Under the pieces are notes generated by a model that saw only the letters and a list, made by a program, of their open reading frames with translations, was not told the origin of the DNA and did no database searches. A stretch of 64,000 nucleotides of DNA, from NCBI RefSeq assembly GCF_900100275.1, contig NZ_FNET01000012.1, positions 124,001-188,000 on the forward strand, in the 5' to 3' direction. The DNA is from Lentzea albidocapillata subsp. violacea. GTDB lineage: Bacteria > Actinomycetota > Actinomycetes > Mycobacteriales > Pseudonocardiaceae. Position numbers and translations under genes: made by a program. Shown one piece after another: positions 49,379 to 58,758 of this stretch. Numbering within the stretch: the stretch's first letter is position 1; the number at the start of each line of letters is the position of its first letter.

Positions 49379-49428
49379 GAGTTCAAGGGTTGGGCGGCCG
49401 GTCACCCCGGCGCCCAGCCCTTGAACTC
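49379..49428. terminator. bidirectional hairpin terminator
   Basis: GAGTTCAAGGGTTGGGCG (49379-49396) and CGCCCAGCCCTTGAACTC (49411-49428) form an 18-bp stem with one G-T pair between convergent genes. Confidence 0.88.
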
Positions 49429-49439
49429 TGAGGGCTCTT

Positions 49440-50435
49440 TCAGAACGCCCTGGCGTACTGCTTCGGCGCGTGGATCTCCACACCCAGCTGCTGTGCCGCG
49501 TGCAGCGGCCAGTACGGGTCGCGGAGCAGTTCGCGCGCGAGCAGGACCAGGTCGGCGGAACCGTCCGTCAGAATCTGTTCGGCCTGAGTCGCCTCGGTGA
49601 TCAGGCCGACCGCACCCGTGGGCACGTCTGCCTTGCGTCGCACAGCTTCGGCGAGCGGCACCTGGTAGCCGGGCCCGATCGGGATGTCCGCCTGCGCGGT
49701 GTTGCCACCGCTGGACACGTCGATCAGGTCCGCACCCGCGGCCTTGAGCGCCTGTGCCAGCACAACGCTGTCGTCGGCAGTCCAGCCGTTGTCGACCCAG
49801 TCGGTGCCGCTGATCCTCACGATCACGGGCACCTCCGGGCCGACCGCTGCCCTCACGGCGGCGGTGACCTCGACGGGCAGGGCGATGCGTTCCTCGATGC
49901 TGCCCTCGTTCGTGAGCGGCGAGTAGAACTCGTGCAGCAGGTAGCCGTGGGCCGCGTGGACCTCCAGGACCTCGAAGCCGGCCTCGATCGCCCGCAGCGC
50001 GCCGTCGACGAACGCCTTGACGATCTGCGTGGTGTTCGTCAGCTTCTCCGGCTGGTTGCCGCCGGGGAAGGGCTCGGTCGTGGGCGCCACCGGCACCCAG
50101 TCACCGATCGCCTTGCGCCCGGCGTGCGCGAGCTGGATCGCGGGCACCGAGCCGTGCTCCTTGATGAACCTCGTGATCGGCTTCCAGGCCTCGACCTGCT
50201 CGTCGTTCCAGATGCCGGTGTCCTGCGGCGAGATCCGGCCGCGCGGCTCGACCGCCGTCGCCTCGGCCATGACGAGGCCGGCGCCGCCGACAGCGCGGGA
50301 GCCGAGGTGGACGAGGTGCCATTCGGTCGGCACGCCGTCTTCCTTCGTCACCGAGTACTGGCACATCGGGCTGACCGCGATGCGGTTGGGCAGCGTGACC
50401 GAGCGCAGGGTCAGCGGGGAGAACAACAGGCTCAC
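49440..50435 (-). CDS. old yellow enzyme family NADPH dehydrogenase (YqjM type)
   Basis: This 331-residue FMN TIM-barrel has SPMCQYS with the YqjM-type flavin-modulating Cys, QLAHAGRK with substrate-binding His, EVHAAHGYLLHEFYSPL and DLVLLARELLRDPYW. It reduces alpha,beta-unsaturated carbonyls. It is slightly short for the family: the loop after HAGRK is condensed. Confidence 0.9.
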   Translation of the reverse strand: MSLLFSPLTLRSVTLPNRIAVSPMCQYSVTKEDGVPTEWHLVHLGSRAVGGAGLVMAEATAVEPRGRISPQDTGIWNDEQVEAWKPITRFIKEHGSVPAIQLAHAGRKAIGDWVPVAPTTEPFPGGNQPEKLTNTTQIVKAFVDGALRAIEAGFEVLEVHAAHGYLLHEFYSPLTNEGSIEERIALPVEVTAAVRAAVGPEVPVIVRISGTDWVDNGWTADDSVVLAQALKAAGADLIDVSSGGNTAQADIPIGPGYQVPLAEAVRRKADVPTGAVGLITEATQAEQILTDGSADLVLLARELLRDPYWPLHAAQQLGVEIHAPKQYARAF

Positions 50436-50517
50436 GAAAAGCTCCCTCGAACGTTCGTTGGGCTACGAATCGTTCAAGGAGCCGGGGTCGGTGTGTTGTT
50501 CCCGGATGTGAGGCATC

Positions 50518-51312
50518 TCAGTCACTGAACAGCGACGCAGAGACACGGGCTGGTGTGAAGTCCGGAGGCCACAGCGTCCCGCGGTTGACGCGAGCCCCGG
50601 TCAGGACGGCCTTGTCCAGGTTGACGGCGCGCATGTCGGCGCCACGCAGGTCCGCGTCCGTGAGGTCGGCGGCGCGGAGGTCGGCACCTTCGAGGCAGGC
50701 GACCCGCAGGGAGGCGTTGCGCAGGGAGGCTCCCCGCAGGTCCGCGGCGCGGAGGTCCGTGCCATCGAGGACGCAGTCGTCGAGGCAGGTGCCGAGCAGC
50801 CGCGCGCCGGCGAGGTTGGCCCGGCGGATCACCGCTCCCGCGAGCTCCTGCTTTCCCAGGTCCGCGCCGCGCAGATCGACGTGGGACAGGTCGATCGCCG
50901 CACCAGGTCGCCGGATGAGGATCGCCAGGGCTGTCTCGACGTCCGGCCCCGGGCTCCTGACGACCGGGCCCGGCGCGTCCGTCCAGGGAGATCGTTCGCG
51001 CAGGAAGTCCCCGATGGTGTCGTCGACGAGCTGCCGGCTCCTCGCCGAGTCCTTCACGATCTGTGCCAGCGCGTGCAGCCCGCCGAGCCTTACCTCGGCC
51101 TGGTCACTGCCGAGGTGTTCCACGGCACGGCGGTACCGGTCGATGACCTGGCCGTCCCTGACCTGGTACCAGCCCAGCGCACCACCAGCGAGGACCAGCA
51201 CCCCGCCCACCAGCAGCAGCGACGTCGATCGTGGAGCGGTCTGCGGCACCAGCAGGGCGACACCGAGCACTACCAGGGCGACCGCGCCGAGCCTGAACAT
51301 CCGCTTGCTCAC
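50518..51312 (-). CDS. membrane-anchored pentapeptide-repeat protein
   Basis: This 264-residue protein has two N-terminal transmembrane segments (about 8-25 and 30-48), a short linker, and from about residue 140 a right-handed quadrilateral helix of A(D/N)LRxA pentapeptides (for example DLRGADLGKQELAGA, DLRAADLRGASLRNAS). Function is unknown; a scaffold or protective role is possible. Confidence 0.87.
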   Translation of the reverse strand: MSKRMFRLGAVALVVLGVALLVPQTAPRSTSLLLVGGVLVLAGGALGWYQVRDGQVIDRYRRAVEHLGSDQAEVRLGGLHALAQIVKDSARSRQLVDDTIGDFLRERSPWTDAPGPVVRSPGPDVETALAILIRRPGAAIDLSHVDLRGADLGKQELAGAVIRRANLAGARLLGTCLDDCVLDGTDLRAADLRGASLRNASLRVACLEGADLRAADLTDADLRGADMRAVNLDKAVLTGARVNRGTLWPPDFTPARVSASLFSD

Positions 51313-51363
51313 GGAGAGTCATCCTCGTGATGGCGGCCGTCCGGCGGTATCCGCTGTTGGAGT

Positions 51364-53217
51364 TCAGCTCAGGTAACGCACCTGCCTGGCCTTGCCTTCC
51401 AGCACTTCCTCGCGGGCCTGGGCGATCTGGGACCGGTGTGAGACCTCCGGCACACCGACCTCCCACCAGGCCCCGGCCTCGGTCCACGACGACGGGTGCG
51501 TGCGGATCACGACGACGGCAGGGCGTTTCTCGGCGACCGCGACCTCCCGAGCCTTGCAGTAGGCGCCTTCGAGGCCGGCCAATGAGTCGACGGGGAAGAC
51601 CGCGCAGCCCATCGCCGAGGCGTGGGCGGCGAAGTCGGTGCGCGGGGGTTCGGGGTGGCCGGTCGTGCAGTCGGCGTAGAGGTTGTTGAAGCCCGCGCCG
51701 CCCTGGCCCGTCTGCAGGCGGTGGATCACGGCGTAGCCGTCGTTGTCGCAGACGACGGCCACGAAGCCGTGGCCCGCGAAGGCCGCCGAGAAGAGTTCGG
51801 AGTTCAGCATCAGGTACGAGCCGTCGCCGAGCAGCGTGGTGACGACGCCCTGGGTGTGCGCGATCGCGGCTCCCCAGGCGCCGGCCAGTTCGTAGCCCAT
51901 GCAGGAGAAGCCGTACTCGACGTCCATTGTGGACTCGCCGGTGGCTCGCCAGCCGCCGATCAGCTCGCCGGGGAGGCCGCCGGACGCCGTCATGACGTAG
52001 TCGGTGGGTTCGCTGACGTCGTTCACGACGCCGACCACCTGGGCGTACGTCGGGAGATCAGTGGACGGCGTGCGCAGCGAGGTGATGTGGGCGTCCCACT
52101 TCGCGCGTTCGGTCTGGGCACGCCCGGCCCAGTCCGCCGGGGCCTGCCAGGAGGCCAGGACGTCGGTGAGTTCGCGCAGACCCTCGTCGGCGTCGGCGAC
52201 CAGGGCGAACGAGCCGTGCTTCACGGCGTCGAAGCGAGCCGCGTTCAGGGAGAGCAGGCGCGCGTCCGGGGAGAAGACGGTCCAGGACGCGGTGGTGAAG
52301 TCCTGCAGGCGGGTGCCCACGGCGATGACCAGGTCCGCCTCGCCGGCCAGGACGTTCGCCGACGTCGAGCCGGTGACGCCCAGCGGGCCGGCGTGCAGCG
52401 GGTGGTCGTGCGGGATCAGCGTCCGGCCCGCCGTGGTCTCGACGACCGGGATGTTGTGCTGTTCGGCGAAGCGCAGGGCCCGGCCTGCCGCGCCCGAGTA
52501 ACGGACGCCGCCGCCCAGGACGAGCAGCGGACGGGAAGCGTTGCGGATCGCCGCCGCGGCTTCGGCCAGGGCGAGCAGGTCGGGACGCTGGCGCAGCGGG
52601 CGGTGGATCACGGGGGCGAACAGCGCGTCGGGGAAGTCGTAGGACTCCGCCTGGACGTCCTGCGGCAGCGCCAGTGTCACCGGGCCGCAGTCGGCGGGGT
52701 CGGTCAGGACGCGCGCCACCTGCGGCAGCGTCGAGAGCAGCTGTTCGGGGCGGGTGATGCGGTCGAAGTAGCGGCTGACCGCGCGGAACGCGTCGTTGAC
52801 CGTCGCGGTCGGGTCGTGGAAGTGCTCGACCTGCTGGAGAACGGGGTCCGGTGCGCGGCCGGTGAAGGTGTCTCCCGGCAGGAGCAGCAGGGGCAGGCGG
52901 TTGGCGTGGGCGACGCCGGCCGCGGTGACCATGTTCAGGGCGCCGGGGCCGATCGACGACGTGGCGACGCCGACCTGGCGGCGGTGGGTGGCCTTGCCGA
53001 TGCCGACGGCGGCCAGCGCCATGCCCTGCTCGTTGTGGCCGCGCCACACCGGGATCCGGTCGCGGACCTCCTCCAGGGCGTTGCCGAGACCGAGCACGTT
53101 GCCGTGGCCGAAGATCGCGAACACGCCGGGGAACAGCGGCGCGACGGTGCCGTCGAAGAGTTCGGTGCGCTGGGCCAGCATCCAGCGGACCAGCGCCTGC
53201 GCGGTCGTGAGCTTCAC
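51364..53217 (-). CDS. iolD: 3D-(3,5/4)-trihydroxycyclohexane-1,2-dione hydrolase
   Basis: This 617-residue ThDP enzyme opens the diketo-inositol ring. ThDP/metal motif GDGSYLMLNSEL and the EYGFSCMGYELAGAWG segment are conserved. It has the full three-domain length. Its start overlaps the iolB stop by four bases. Confidence 0.93.
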   Translation of the reverse strand: MKLTTAQALVRWMLAQRTELFDGTVAPLFPGVFAIFGHGNVLGLGNALEEVRDRIPVWRGHNEQGMALAAVGIGKATHRRQVGVATSSIGPGALNMVTAAGVAHANRLPLLLLPGDTFTGRAPDPVLQQVEHFHDPTATVNDAFRAVSRYFDRITRPEQLLSTLPQVARVLTDPADCGPVTLALPQDVQAESYDFPDALFAPVIHRPLRQRPDLLALAEAAAAIRNASRPLLVLGGGVRYSGAAGRALRFAEQHNIPVVETTAGRTLIPHDHPLHAGPLGVTGSTSANVLAGEADLVIAVGTRLQDFTTASWTVFSPDARLLSLNAARFDAVKHGSFALVADADEGLRELTDVLASWQAPADWAGRAQTERAKWDAHITSLRTPSTDLPTYAQVVGVVNDVSEPTDYVMTASGGLPGELIGGWRATGESTMDVEYGFSCMGYELAGAWGAAIAHTQGVVTTLLGDGSYLMLNSELFSAAFAGHGFVAVVCDNDGYAVIHRLQTGQGGAGFNNLYADCTTGHPEPPRTDFAAHASAMGCAVFPVDSLAGLEGAYCKAREVAVAEKRPAVVVIRTHPSSWTEAGAWWEVGVPEVSHRSQIAQAREEVLEGKARQVRYLS

Positions 53218-54101
53218 TTGACCCGTCCCTCAGCAGTCGTTACCGGGCAACGGGGATCGAGCTCCTGCGTCGCCCAGCTGTCGCGGATCCAGGTGTGGGC
53301 CGGGTCGTCGCAGAACGCCATCGAGCGCTCGGAACCCGGACCCGCCAGGACGTTCAGGTAGTACATGGGATATCCCGGCGCCGCGACGCACGGGCCGTGG
53401 TAGCCGCGCGGGATCAGGAAGACGTCGCCGTCCCGCACGGTCACGTCCTCGTCGATCGTGCCGTCGTCGGTGTACGTGCGGTGGAAACCGAAACCGGTGC
53501 GGGACGGGGTGACCTGGTCCCGGTCGGCGATGCGGAAGTAGTAGATCTCCTCGTTGTTCACCTCGCACGGCTCGGACTCGTCGTGCTTGTGCGGCGGGTA
53601 CGAGGACCAGTTGCCATCCGGGGTGATCAGCTCGCAGGCGTTGAGCTTGTCTGCGTGGTCCCACACGCCCGGGACGCCGAAGTTCGTGACCTGGCGGGTC
53701 GCGTTGCCGGAGCCGCGCACCTCGACGGGCACGCCGTCGGCCGGGCCGTACTTCGGCGCCAGCTTCTTCTCGCAACGCGCCATCGGCAGAGCGACCTCAC
53801 AGCCCTCTGCTGAGACGAGACGGACCGTCTCGTCTCGCGGGACGTAGGCGAAGTCCGTGACGCGGGTGAAGACGGAGTCGCGGCCCTGCAGTTCGAACCT
53901 GGAGTCGCCCACCTCGACCGACAGGGATCCGGCCAGTGGCAACACGAACGCCTCGAACTCGCCGGTCTCGACGGTCCGCGACCCGCCGGCCTCGATCCGC
54001 AGCACGCGCAGGCCGGTGTAGGCCCAGCCCGCGTCCTCCGGGGTCAGCGCGATCACGTCGGAGCCGGTCGAGAGAGTCCCGTGTGGACGGTGCCAGGTCA
54101 T
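53214..54101 (-). CDS. iolB: 5-deoxy-glucuronate isomerase
   Basis: This 295-residue bicupin has the KHDESEPCEVNNEEIYYFR and GFHRTYTDDGTIDE motifs with metal-binding His/Glu residues. It converts 5-deoxyglucuronate to 5-dehydro-2-deoxygluconate downstream of IolD. The ATG overlaps the aldolase stop. Confidence 0.94.
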   Translation of the reverse strand: MTWHRPHGTLSTGSDVIALTPEDAGWAYTGLRVLRIEAGGSRTVETGEFEAFVLPLAGSLSVEVGDSRFELQGRDSVFTRVTDFAYVPRDETVRLVSAEGCEVALPMARCEKKLAPKYGPADGVPVEVRGSGNATRQVTNFGVPGVWDHADKLNACELITPDGNWSSYPPHKHDESEPCEVNNEEIYYFRIADRDQVTPSRTGFGFHRTYTDDGTIDEDVTVRDGDVFLIPRGYHGPCVAAPGYPMYYLNVLAGPGSERSMAFCDDPAHTWIRDSWATQELDPRCPVTTAEGRVK

Positions 54102-55003
54102 TCCGTGGCCCCCTTCGCGGTACGGAGGATTTCGGCGGCAGCGGCGACGGCGGCGGCGACATCACCGTCCGGCGGGTAGAGCAACGCCCGGCCGACGACC
54201 AGGCCGCGCACGGTCGGGTGGCCCAGCGATCGGCCCCACGACGCGAGGTCGTCCTGGGGGTTCGCGGACGGCACACCGCCGAGCACCAGGGCGGGCAACG
54301 CGGTGGTGTCCAGCACGATCTCCGGTTCCTCCGGCGCGGGCAGCTTCAGCCAGGTGTACGCGGAGGTCGACCCCAGGCCGGCAGCCACGGCCGAGGCGCG
54401 GGAGAGAGCCGCGGAATCCTTCTGCAGCACCAGTTTGTCGTTGTGATCACGCTTGTACGGCAACGGTTCGACCATCGCCATCAGGCCGTGCTCGGCGAGT
54501 TCCGTGACGGCTCGCGCGCAGCCTTCCAGCGTCGGGATCGTGCCGGGGTCCGAGTCGACCAGGCGCAGCAGCATCTTGCCGCCGTCGAGCCCGAACGTCG
54601 CGATGGACGAGGCGTCGTAGGCGGTGAACCTGTCGTCGATCTCCCAGTCCGCACCGGCCAGGCCGCCGCGGTTCATCGAGCCGATGACCACGCGCTCGTT
54701 CAGGCCGTCCAGCAGAAGGAGGTCCTCGATCACGTCCGGCGTGCCGAGCACACCGTCGACGTCGGGATTCGCCAGTGCCGTCAGCAACCGGGCCAGCAGC
54801 GAGCGCCGGTCCGCCATCGCCATCGGGTCGCCGCCGACGCCGAGCGCACCACGCGCCGGGTGGTCCGCCGCGACGAGGAACAACGTGGACTTGCCGTTCA
54901 GCAACGAGTTCCGCCGCTTGCGCGACTGGTAGGCCCGTCGGATCGCGCCAGGATCCTCGGCCCGCCGCCACAACAGTTCGCGCCACTGGCCGTCGGTGAT
55001 CAC
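54098..55003 (-). CDS. (beta/alpha)8-barrel aldolase-like inositol-pathway protein
   Basis: The 301-residue protein belongs to the group related to Cgl0159, with NSLLNGKSTLFLVAADHPARGAL, DGVLGTPDVIEDLLL and GLVVGRALLYPP. It occupies the iolJ/fructose-bisphosphate-aldolase-like position and may cleave 5-dehydro-2-deoxy-gluconate-6-phosphate. GTG 55003 overlaps the iolC stop. Confidence 0.82.
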   Translation of the reverse strand: MITDGQWRELLWRRAEDPGAIRRAYQSRKRRNSLLNGKSTLFLVAADHPARGALGVGGDPMAMADRRSLLARLLTALANPDVDGVLGTPDVIEDLLLLDGLNERVVIGSMNRGGLAGADWEIDDRFTAYDASSIATFGLDGGKMLLRLVDSDPGTIPTLEGCARAVTELAEHGLMAMVEPLPYKRDHNDKLVLQKDSAALSRASAVAAGLGSTSAYTWLKLPAPEEPEIVLDTTALPALVLGGVPSANPQDDLASWGRSLGHPTVRGLVVGRALLYPPDGDVAAAVAAAAEILRTAKGATE

Positions 55004-55932
55004 AGCAGTTCCTCGATCTCTTTCTGGTCGGGCATCGCGTCGGCGCACGCCAGCCGGGACGCCACGATCGCGCCCGCCGCGTTGGCGTAGCGGGCGATCT
55101 TCACCGGGTCCCAGCCGGACAGCAGGCCGTGCACCAGGGACCCACCGAACGCGTCACCGGCGCCGAGCCCGCAGACCACCTCGACCGGGTTCGGTTCGAC
55201 GGTCCACCGGCCCTCGGGCGTGGCCACAAGAACGCCCTCGGCACCCTTTTTGACCAGTGCCAACGAGATTCCGCGCGCCAGCAGCCGATCAGCGGCCTCG
55301 TCCGGGTCGGACGTGCCGACCGCGATCTCGCACTCGGTCCGGTTGCCCACGGCGACCGTCACGTGGTCGAGCATCCAGCTGATCTCGGTGCGCGCGGTCT
55401 CGACGTCCGGCCAGAACATCGGCCGGTAGTCCAGATCCAGCACGGTGTGCCCGCCGCGGGCCCGGTTCGCCAGCATCATCCGCTGCGAACCGCGGGCGGG
55501 CTCGGCGGAAACTCCCGTGCCCGTCACCCACAACAGCGGGACCTCGCGCACGAGCGACCACGGCACGTCGTCCTCGCCGATCGTCAGGTCCGGCGCGATC
55601 GGCAGCCGGTAGAACAGCAGCGGCGGGTCCGCGGGCGGGTTGAGCTCGCAGAAGACCACCGGCGTCAGCAGGTCCGGCGAGGTGCCGACGTACTTCGTCG
55701 ACACCCCGAACCCTTCCAGCGCCTCACGAACGTACGTGCCGAAGCCGTCCGGGCCGACCTTCGTCAGCACGCCGGCGCGACGGCCGAGCCGCGCGGCGGC
55801 GACCGCGACGTTGGTCGCGGTCCCGCCGAGCGACTTGGCGAAGGTGCTGACCTGGGCCAGCGGCACCCCGGACTGCTCCGGGTAGAGGTCGACCCCGACC
55901 CGGCCGACGGTCAGCACTTCCAGCGACGTCAC
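55000..55932 (-). CDS. iolC: 5-dehydro-2-deoxygluconokinase
   Basis: This 310-residue PfkB sugar kinase has KSLGGTATNVAVAAARLG at the sugar site and the catalytic GLGAGDAFGGSLVHGLL. It phosphorylates the IolB product. Overlaps of four bases on both sides show translational coupling. Confidence 0.93.
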   Translation of the reverse strand: MTSLEVLTVGRVGVDLYPEQSGVPLAQVSTFAKSLGGTATNVAVAAARLGRRAGVLTKVGPDGFGTYVREALEGFGVSTKYVGTSPDLLTPVVFCELNPPADPPLLFYRLPIAPDLTIGEDDVPWSLVREVPLLWVTGTGVSAEPARGSQRMMLANRARGGHTVLDLDYRPMFWPDVETARTEISWMLDHVTVAVGNRTECEIAVGTSDPDEAADRLLARGISLALVKKGAEGVLVATPEGRWTVEPNPVEVVCGLGAGDAFGGSLVHGLLSGWDPVKIARYANAAGAIVASRLACADAMPDQKEIEELL

Positions 55933-56699
55933 GCCTCGACACCCCGCAGCTCGTGCTCCAGCGCTTCCAGCTCGGCGCCACCGGCCATCTGCCGGGTCAG
56001 CTCGCCGATGTCGATCTCGGACTTCTCGTAGCTGCCCAGCGCACGGCCACGCTTGAGCAGCAGGAACCGGTTGCCGACCGGGTAGGCGTGATGCGGGTTG
56101 TGGGTGATCAGCACGACGCCGAGGCCGCGATCACGCGCCTGGGCCACGTACTTCAGCACCACTCCGGCCTGCTTCACGCCCAGCGCGGCCGTCGGCTCGT
56201 CCAGGATCAGCACCTTGGCGCCGAAGTGCACCGCGCGGGCGATGGCGACGCACTGCCGTTCGCCACCGGACAGCGTGCCGACCGGCTGCTCGACGTCCCG
56301 CAGGTCGATGCCCATGTCGGACAACGCCTTCTTGGTGACTTCCTTGCCCTTCTTGCGGTCCAGGAAGCCGAACTTCGTCGTCGGCTCCGAGCCGAGGAAG
56401 AAGTTGCGCCACACCGACATCAGCGGCACCACCGCGAGGTCCTGGTACACGGTCGCGATGCCGTGATCCAGGGCCTCGCGGGGCGACGAGAACTTGATCT
56501 CCTCGCCCTCGACCCTGAACGAGCCCTGGTCGTGCTGATGGACACCGGCCAGGATCTTGATCAGGGTCGACTTCCCGGCGCCGTTGTCGCCGAGCACGCA
56601 GGTGACCTCACCCGCGTTGACCACAGTGGACACATCGCTCAACGCGATGACGCTGCCGTAGGTCTTGCCGATGTTCTCGGTCTCGATGAGTGACGTCAT
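55929..56699 (-). CDS. sugar ABC transporter ATP-binding protein (inositol)
   Basis: This 256-residue single ATPase domain has Walker A GDNGAGKST, signature LSGGERQ, Walker B VLILDEP. It energises the adjacent permease. Its short single-domain form matches actinobacterial inositol importers, unlike the double-domain RbsA. The open frame upstream to 58193 is antisense-like and rejected. Confidence 0.92.
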   Translation of the reverse strand: MTSLIETENIGKTYGSVIALSDVSTVVNAGEVTCVLGDNGAGKSTLIKILAGVHQHDQGSFRVEGEEIKFSSPREALDHGIATVYQDLAVVPLMSVWRNFFLGSEPTTKFGFLDRKKGKEVTKKALSDMGIDLRDVEQPVGTLSGGERQCVAIARAVHFGAKVLILDEPTAALGVKQAGVVLKYVAQARDRGLGVVLITHNPHHAYPVGNRFLLLKRGRALGSYEKSEIDIGELTRQMAGGAELEALEHELRGVEA

Positions 56700-57745
56700 C
56701 GCCGGACCCTTTCCGCTCGGCGGCGCAGCATGTTGTTCACCAGCACGGCGGCCAGCAGCATCACGCCGAGGAACAGCTGGAACCAGTCGCTGTTCCAGCC
56801 CGCGTAGACGATGCCCTGCCGGGCCATGCCGAAGATCAGCGCGCCGATCGCCGCACCCACCGCGGAACCGAAGCCACCGGTGAGCAGGCAGCCACCGATC
56901 ACCGCCGCGATGATGTACTGGAACTCGAGGCCGATGCCCTGGTTCGCCTGCACGCTCGCGTACCGCAGGATGTTGATCGAGCCCACGAGCCACGCGGCGA
57001 ACGCCGTCGTCATGAACAGCAGGATCTTCGACCGCACGACCGGCACACCGACCGCGCGCGAACTCTGCGCGGCACCACCGATCGCGAAGATCCAGTTGCC
57101 GAACCTGGTGCGCATCAACACGGTCGACGCGATCACGGTGAACAGGACCCACCAGATGATCGACACGTAGAAGCTCGTGCCGCCGATCTGGAACGTCGAG
57201 GCGAACAGGAATCCGGCCGACTCGTACCCGGCGGCCTCGCGCATGCCCGACACCTGCACGCTGCCCGTCACCAGGCGCGTGACGCCGAGGTTGAGGCCCT
57301 GCAACGCGAGGAAGCTGCCCAGCGTCACGATGAAGCTCGGCAGGCCCGTGCGCATCACGAGCCAGCCGTTCAGCGCGCCCACCGCCAGTGCGAAGGCGAG
57401 CGACACCAGCAACGCCAGCCAGACGTTGAGTCCCAGCTGGGTGGCGAGGAGAGCCGTGACGAGCGCGGTGGACGCGGTCATGACACCGGCGGACAGGTCG
57501 AACTCGCCACCGATCATGAGCATCGCCACCGCGACCGCCATGATGCCGAGCATGGAGGCGTCGTCCAGCCAGGTGGCGGCACCACCCACGCTGAGGAACT
57601 GCTCGGTGACCACGGAGAAGAACAGGAACACCAGCAGTGCGCCGAGCATGGCGCCGATCTCCGGGCGTTTGATCAGCTGATCCATCGCCCTGGGCTTGCC
57701 CAGCCGTTCGTCGGCAGCCGATGGAGCTGTGGCCGTCACGGTCAT
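56696..57745 (-). CDS. sugar ABC transporter permease (inositol)
   Basis: This 349-residue membrane protein of the RbsC type has about ten transmembrane segments, and the conserved GGEFDLSAGVM and GAVNGWLVMRTGLPSFIVTLG loops. It overlaps the ATPase gene by four bases. Confidence 0.92.
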   Translation of the reverse strand: MTVTATAPSAADERLGKPRAMDQLIKRPEIGAMLGALLVFLFFSVVTEQFLSVGGAATWLDDASMLGIMAVAVAMLMIGGEFDLSAGVMTASTALVTALLATQLGLNVWLALLVSLAFALAVGALNGWLVMRTGLPSFIVTLGSFLALQGLNLGVTRLVTGSVQVSGMREAAGYESAGFLFASTFQIGGTSFYVSIIWWVLFTVIASTVLMRTRFGNWIFAIGGAAQSSRAVGVPVVRSKILLFMTTAFAAWLVGSINILRYASVQANQGIGLEFQYIIAAVIGGCLLTGGFGSAVGAAIGALIFGMARQGIVYAGWNSDWFQLFLGVMLLAAVLVNNMLRRRAERVRR

Positions 57746-57760
57746 CTCCCCGACTCCTCC

Positions 57761-58744
57761 CTACCTCTTGCCGTTCTTGGCGTACTCCGCGACCTTGTCC
57801 ACATTGGACTTGTCGACGAAGCCGGGACCGGTGAGGACGGGCTTGCCGCCACCGAGGGTGTTGGCGTTGTCCTTGAACAGCTTCAGCATCACGATCGGCA
57901 GGTAGCCCTGCTGGTACTGCTGCTGGTCCACGGCGAAGAGCACCTCGCCGGACTTGATCGAGCCGACCACGTCGGCGTTCAGGTCGAACGTCGCGACCTG
58001 GGCCTTGGAACCCGCGCCCTTGATCGCGGAGGCCGCGTTCACGGCGACCTGCGGGTTCAGCGCCAGCACGCCGTCGACGGCCGTGTCGGACTGCAGCTTG
58101 GCCTTGATGCGGGCCTCGATGTCGGTCGGGTTGGAGATGTCGACCTGGAGGTTCTCCACCGCGCCGCCGAAACCGGTGCGGGCACCGTCGCAACGCTGGT
58201 TGAGGCCCGAGTTGCCGGCCTCGTGGATCACGCAGAGGAGCTTGGTCTTGCCGGCGGCCTTGAGCTTCTTGCCGGCTTCCTCACCGGCGATCGACTCCTC
58301 CTGGCCGACGTGCGCCATGGCACCGAACTCCGCGCTCTTCGCGCTGCCGGAGTTGATCGTGATGACCGGGATGCCGGCCTTCACGGCGTTGTCGATGGAC
58401 GTCTTGAGCGCGTCCGGGTTCGCCATCGACACCACGATGCCGCCGACCTTCTGCGACACGGCGTTGTCGATCAGCTTGGCCTGGGCGCCGGGGTCGCCGT
58501 CGGAGTTGTAGGTGACGCCGACGCCGAGCTGCTTGCCCGCGTCCTCGGCACCGACCTTCACGACGCTCCAGAACGCGTCGCCCGCGGTGCCGTGCGTGAT
58601 GACGGCGACCTTCAGGTCTCCGGTGGCCGGTGCGCTGTTGTTCTGCGTGTTCTGGGTGTTGGTTCCCGTGGGACCGCTACAGGCGGCGAGTAGAGCAACA
58701 CCGGCGAGGGCAACGCCCGCACGGATGACCAGACGAGACTTCAT
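57761..58744 (-). CDS. sugar ABC transporter substrate-binding lipoprotein (inositol)
   Basis: This 327-residue periplasmic-binding-protein (type I, RbsB-like) has a lipoprotein signal with lipobox LLAAC, Cys22 as lipid anchor. The GTNTQNTQNN linker precedes the mature domain starting LKVAVITHG. In the iol context it probably binds myo-inositol. Confidence 0.92.
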   Translation of the reverse strand: MKSRLVIRAGVALAGVALLAACSGPTGTNTQNTQNNSAPATGDLKVAVITHGTAGDAFWSVVKVGAEDAGKQLGVGVTYNSDGDPGAQAKLIDNAVSQKVGGIVVSMANPDALKTSIDNAVKAGIPVITINSGSAKSAEFGAMAHVGQEESIAGEEAGKKLKAAGKTKLLCVIHEAGNSGLNQRCDGARTGFGGAVENLQVDISNPTDIEARIKAKLQSDTAVDGVLALNPQVAVNAASAIKGAGSKAQVATFDLNADVVGSIKSGEVLFAVDQQQYQQGYLPIVMLKLFKDNANTLGGGKPVLTGPGFVDKSNVDKVAEYAKNGKR

Positions 58745-58758
58745 CGTCTCCAGTCCCT

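Noticed and set aside
56690..58693. Long plus-strand frame opposite the inositol transporter genes
   Set aside because: Antisense to a permease and a lipoprotein with unmistakable motifs.
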